From contig NZ_JAUYNB010000018.1 in assembly GCF_030699305.1 (NCBI RefSeq), positions 1 through 64,000 of the forward strand: a DNA stretch of 64,000 nt. Direction: 5' to 3'. Source of the stretch: Novosphingobium sp. (GTDB taxonomy: Bacteria > Pseudomonadota > Alphaproteobacteria > Sphingomonadales > Sphingomonadaceae). The translations under genes were made by a program, and so were the position numbers. Positions 62,031-64,000 of this stretch are shown here, in pieces (position 1 is the stretch's first letter; each line of letters begins with the position of its first letter). Under the pieces are notes generated by a model. That model was not told the origin of the DNA, did not search any database, and saw nothing but the letters and a program-made list of their open reading frames with translations.

Positions 62031-63935
62031 GTGGATCAGGCATCACACTCTCAACGCAATTCCCTGGCGGCACTGACTCTTGGCGCCATCGGTGTGGTGT
62101 ACGGCGATATTGGCACAAGCCCGCTCTATGCCTTCCGTGAAGCATTGGCGCAGGCAGCGCATGACGGGATCGCGCGCGCAGAAATTCTGGGCGTCCTATC
62201 GCTGGCGTTGTGGGCACTGATTCTTGTCGTCACGTTGAAGTACGTCCTGTTTCTCAGCCGGATGGACAACAACGGTGAAGGTGGTGTGCTTTCATTGATG
62301 GCCCTGGCCAAGCGGGCAACAGGTGGTCGGTGGTCGATCGTACTGCTGCTCGGCAGTGCCGGGGCTGCGTTGTTTTATGGCGATGCGATCATCACCCCAG
62401 CGCTATCCGTGCTTTCCGCCGTTGAGGGACTTAAAACCATTCCAGGACTGGGAGGCATGACTGAACCGACGATACTGGGTATCACGGTTGGCATCCTGAT
62501 CGCCCTGTTCGCAGTTCAGGCGCGCGGCACGGCTGGAGTCGCGGTCATGTTCGGCCCGGTATGCGTGGTGTGGTTTCTGGCGTTGGCGGGCCTTGGCCTG
62601 TGGCACATTGCAGATGCCCCGCAGATACTTGCCGCCTTCAACCCGCAGCACGCCATTACCTTCATGACATCGCATGGGATGACTGGGCTATTCGTGCTTG
62701 GCGCGGTGTTTCTCACTGTTACCGGGGCGGAAGCGCTGATCGCTGATATGGGGCATTTCGGGCGAAAGCCGATTCAGCTTGGCTGGTTGAGCTTTGTCTG
62801 GCCCGCGCTTACGCTCAACTATCTGGGTCAGGGTGCACTGGCACTGAAAGCACTTGCCATCGCGGAAGCGGCGAAACAACCGATGGCCAATTCCGACTGG
62901 TTTTTCATCATGGCGCCCGACATGCTGCGTGCGCCGCTGGTGGTACTGGCCACACTGGCGACGATCATCGCCAGCCAGGCGGTCATCACCGGTGCCTATT
63001 CGCTGTCGCATCAGGCCATTGCGCTGGGCTTGGTCCCGCGCATGACGATCCGCCAGACATCGGCCCAGCAGATGGGGCAAATCTACATGCCTGCGGTCAA
63101 CTGGCTGCTGCTGCTGGGCGTTTTGCTTCTGGTATTCGGCTTCCGCTCCAGTTCGGCTATGGCGGCTGCCTACGGAATAGCGGTGACCGGCACAATGGTG
63201 GTGACCACCTGCCTGGCCTTCATCATCGCCTGGAAGTTCTGGCGGTGGGAGCCGGTATGGACGGCGTTGCTGGTGGCCCCGTTTCTTGCGCTCGACCTGT
63301 TCTTTTTCGGCGCGAACATCCTGCGCGTAAGCGAAGGCGGCTGGGTGCCGCTGGTAGTCGCCAGTGCAGTCGGCATTGTCATCTTCACCTGGCTCAAGGG
63401 TCGCAAGGCCGCCGCCGAACGGACGATGGAGCAGGGCGTGCCGCTTGCTGACATGGCTGGCGCACTGGCCGCGCGTCCACCAGTCACCATTGAAGGGACG
63501 GCTGTATTCCTGACGCAGGATCTCGATGTCACGCCATCGGCCCTGCTACACAACCTCAAGCACAACAAGGCGCTGCACCGCTCCAACATCCTGCTTAAGG
63601 TGGAAACGCAGACGACCCCATTTGTCGAACTCGAAGATCGACTTGTGACCGAGCGGGTCGATAACCGATTCCTCAAGGCGCGACTGCGCTATGGCTATAT
63701 GGACAAGATCGACGTGCCGAGCGATCTAGCCCGCGAACCGTATTTGCTTTCAGCCTCAGGGGGAACTTCGTTCTTTGTTGGCCGAAGCGCCATCCGGTTT
63801 GCCGCAAAACCGGCCATGCCGCGCTGGATGACGGTTCTTTTCATGATCCTGCACCGCAACTCAGCTGACCCCACCGCCTATTTTGCGATCCCGCCCAATC
63901 GCGTTGTCGAACTGGGCAGCCAAATTGAACTATAG
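62031..63935 (+). CDS. kup: Potassium uptake protein Kup (second copy)
   Basis: The 634-aa K+/H+ symporter has 12 membrane segments and a C-terminal cytoplasmic domain. [51 protein letters not shown], and LNYLGQGALAL are Kup signatures; it ends VVELGSQIEL. The start is GTG 62031 with GGAGG 7-8 nt upstream. Its base composition is slightly less GC-rich than its neighbours, and it follows the AlpA-like remnant, so acquisition by transfer is possible. It is clearly diverged from the copy at 38.0-40.0 kb. Confidence 0.95.
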   Translation: MDQASHSQRNSLAALTLGAIGVVYGDIGTSPLYAFREALAQAAHDGIARAEILGVLSLALWALILVVTLKYVLFLSRMDNNGEGGVLSLMALAKRATGGRWSIVLLLGSAGAALFYGDAIITPALSVLSAVEGLKTIPGLGGMTEPTILGITVGILIALFAVQARGTAGVAVMFGPVCVVWFLALAGLGLWHIADAPQILAAFNPQHAITFMTSHGMTGLFVLGAVFLTVTGAEALIADMGHFGRKPIQLGWLSFVWPALTLNYLGQGALALKALAIAEAAKQPMANSDWFFIMAPDMLRAPLVVLATLATIIASQAVITGAYSLSHQAIALGLVPRMTIRQTSAQQMGQIYMPAVNWLLLLGVLLLVFGFRSSSAMAAAYGIAVTGTMVVTTCLAFIIAWKFWRWEPVWTALLVAPFLALDLFFFGANILRVSEGGWVPLVVASAVGIVIFTWLKGRKAAAERTMEQGVPLADMAGALAARPPVTIEGTAVFLTQDLDVTPSALLHNLKHNKALHRSNILLKVETQTTPFVELEDRLVTERVDNRFLKARLRYGYMDKIDVPSDLAREPYLLSASGGTSFFVGRSAIRFAAKPAMPRWMTVLFMILHRNSADPTAYFAIPPNRVVELGSQIEL

Positions 63936-63943
63936 TCCGTGAG

Positions 63944-64000
63944 ATGAATCGAAGCATCACTCCTTGGCTCGAAGCCTTACTCGCCGTCGCCGCCATTATC
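63944..64000 (+). CDS. Start of a gene cut by the window edge
   Basis: Nineteen codons from ATG 63944 read MNRSITPWLEALLAVAAII, a membrane segment or signal peptide start. It begins 8 nt after the kup stop, with GTGAG as a weak ribosome site. The product cannot be named. Confidence 0.4.
   Translation, partial: MNRSITPWLEALLAVAAII

Noticed and set aside
61655..62140. A 161-codon plus-strand frame before kup2
   Set aside because: It overlaps the start of kup2 by over 100 bp in another phase and has no protein-like features.
1..64000. CRISPR arrays, riboswitches, insertion sequences or toxin-antitoxin pairs
   Set aside because: Reading both strands showed no regularly spaced repeats, no recognisable riboswitch core, no transposase, and no toxin-antitoxin gene pair.

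Overview
The window is high-GC DNA from an alphaproteobacterium, most likely a sphingomonad (Sphingomonadaceae, Novosphingobium-like). This rests on a Ros/MucR regulator, a Fur protein without the CxxC pair, a class II DAHP synthase, the gene order rpsB-tsf-pyrH-frr-uppS-cdsA-dxr-rseP-bamA-skp-fabZ with no lpxD or lpxA, the dense gene packing, and intergenic repeats of types common in that family. The genus is inference. Nearly all of the window is core chromosome. There is no CRISPR array, insertion sequence, prophage or biosynthetic cluster. The only accessory-looking stretch is about 61.1-62.0 kb.

Layout. 0-8.5 kb: a spermidine synthase-like protein, DAHP synthase, an M16 peptidase and an FKBP isomerase on the minus strand, then nfu, a RutE-like reductase, tsaB and rimI on the plus strand. 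8.5-13.3 kb: mucR, fur, a lysophospholipid acyltransferase, miaB, phoH, a possible 58-aa peptide and tRNA-Met. 13.4-18.1 kb: a frameshifted 2'-5' RNA ligase-like gene, a peroxiredoxin, an alkylsulfatase-type hydrolase and two overlapping exported proteins of the YbjN type. 18.2-22.8 kb: aspS, acpP, fabF and mltG. 22.9-29.8 kb: rnd-oxyR, pgsA, an LplT-like transporter, a TPP enzyme and an EVE-domain protein. 29.8-38.0 kb: an Fe(II)/2-oxoglutarate-type oxygenase, a GGDEF-EAL protein, the overlapping run dapF-mtaB-ftsY-yciB, a PuuD-like membrane protein and an aminotransferase.

38.0-45.0 kb, minus strand: the potassium transporter kup and a tightly overlapping cytochrome c maturation operon ccmC-D-E-F-G-H-I (ccmA and ccmB are not here). 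45.2-46.2 kb: tRNA-His, a PilZ protein and bL31. 46.2-57.8 kb, minus strand: the envelope and translation cluster from rpsB to fabZ, interrupted by two unusual repeat elements on either side of uppS. 57.8-61.0 kb: a small membrane protein downstream of a LexA-type box and DnaA-box-like sites, then a ketosynthase-psd-pssA operon for phosphatidylethanolamine. 61.1-64.0 kb: an AlpA-like excisionase/regulator with direct repeats, a second kup, and the first codons of a gene that leaves the window.

The genes share a strong membrane-biogenesis theme: fatty acid elongation (acpP, fabF, fabZ, the KAS III-like protein), phospholipid synthesis (plsC-like, cdsA, pgsA, pssA, psd), outer membrane assembly (bamA, skp, rseP) and peptidoglycan (uppS, mltG). 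The missing lipid A genes in the bamA-fabZ cluster fit an outer membrane built on glycosphingolipid, as is known for sphingomonads. No complete undescribed system is evident. The best leads are the possible SOS/DnaA-controlled small membrane protein at 58 kb, the terminator just before fur, the repeat that supplies the uppS ribosome binding site, and the YbjN-like gene pair at 16.7-18.1 kb.
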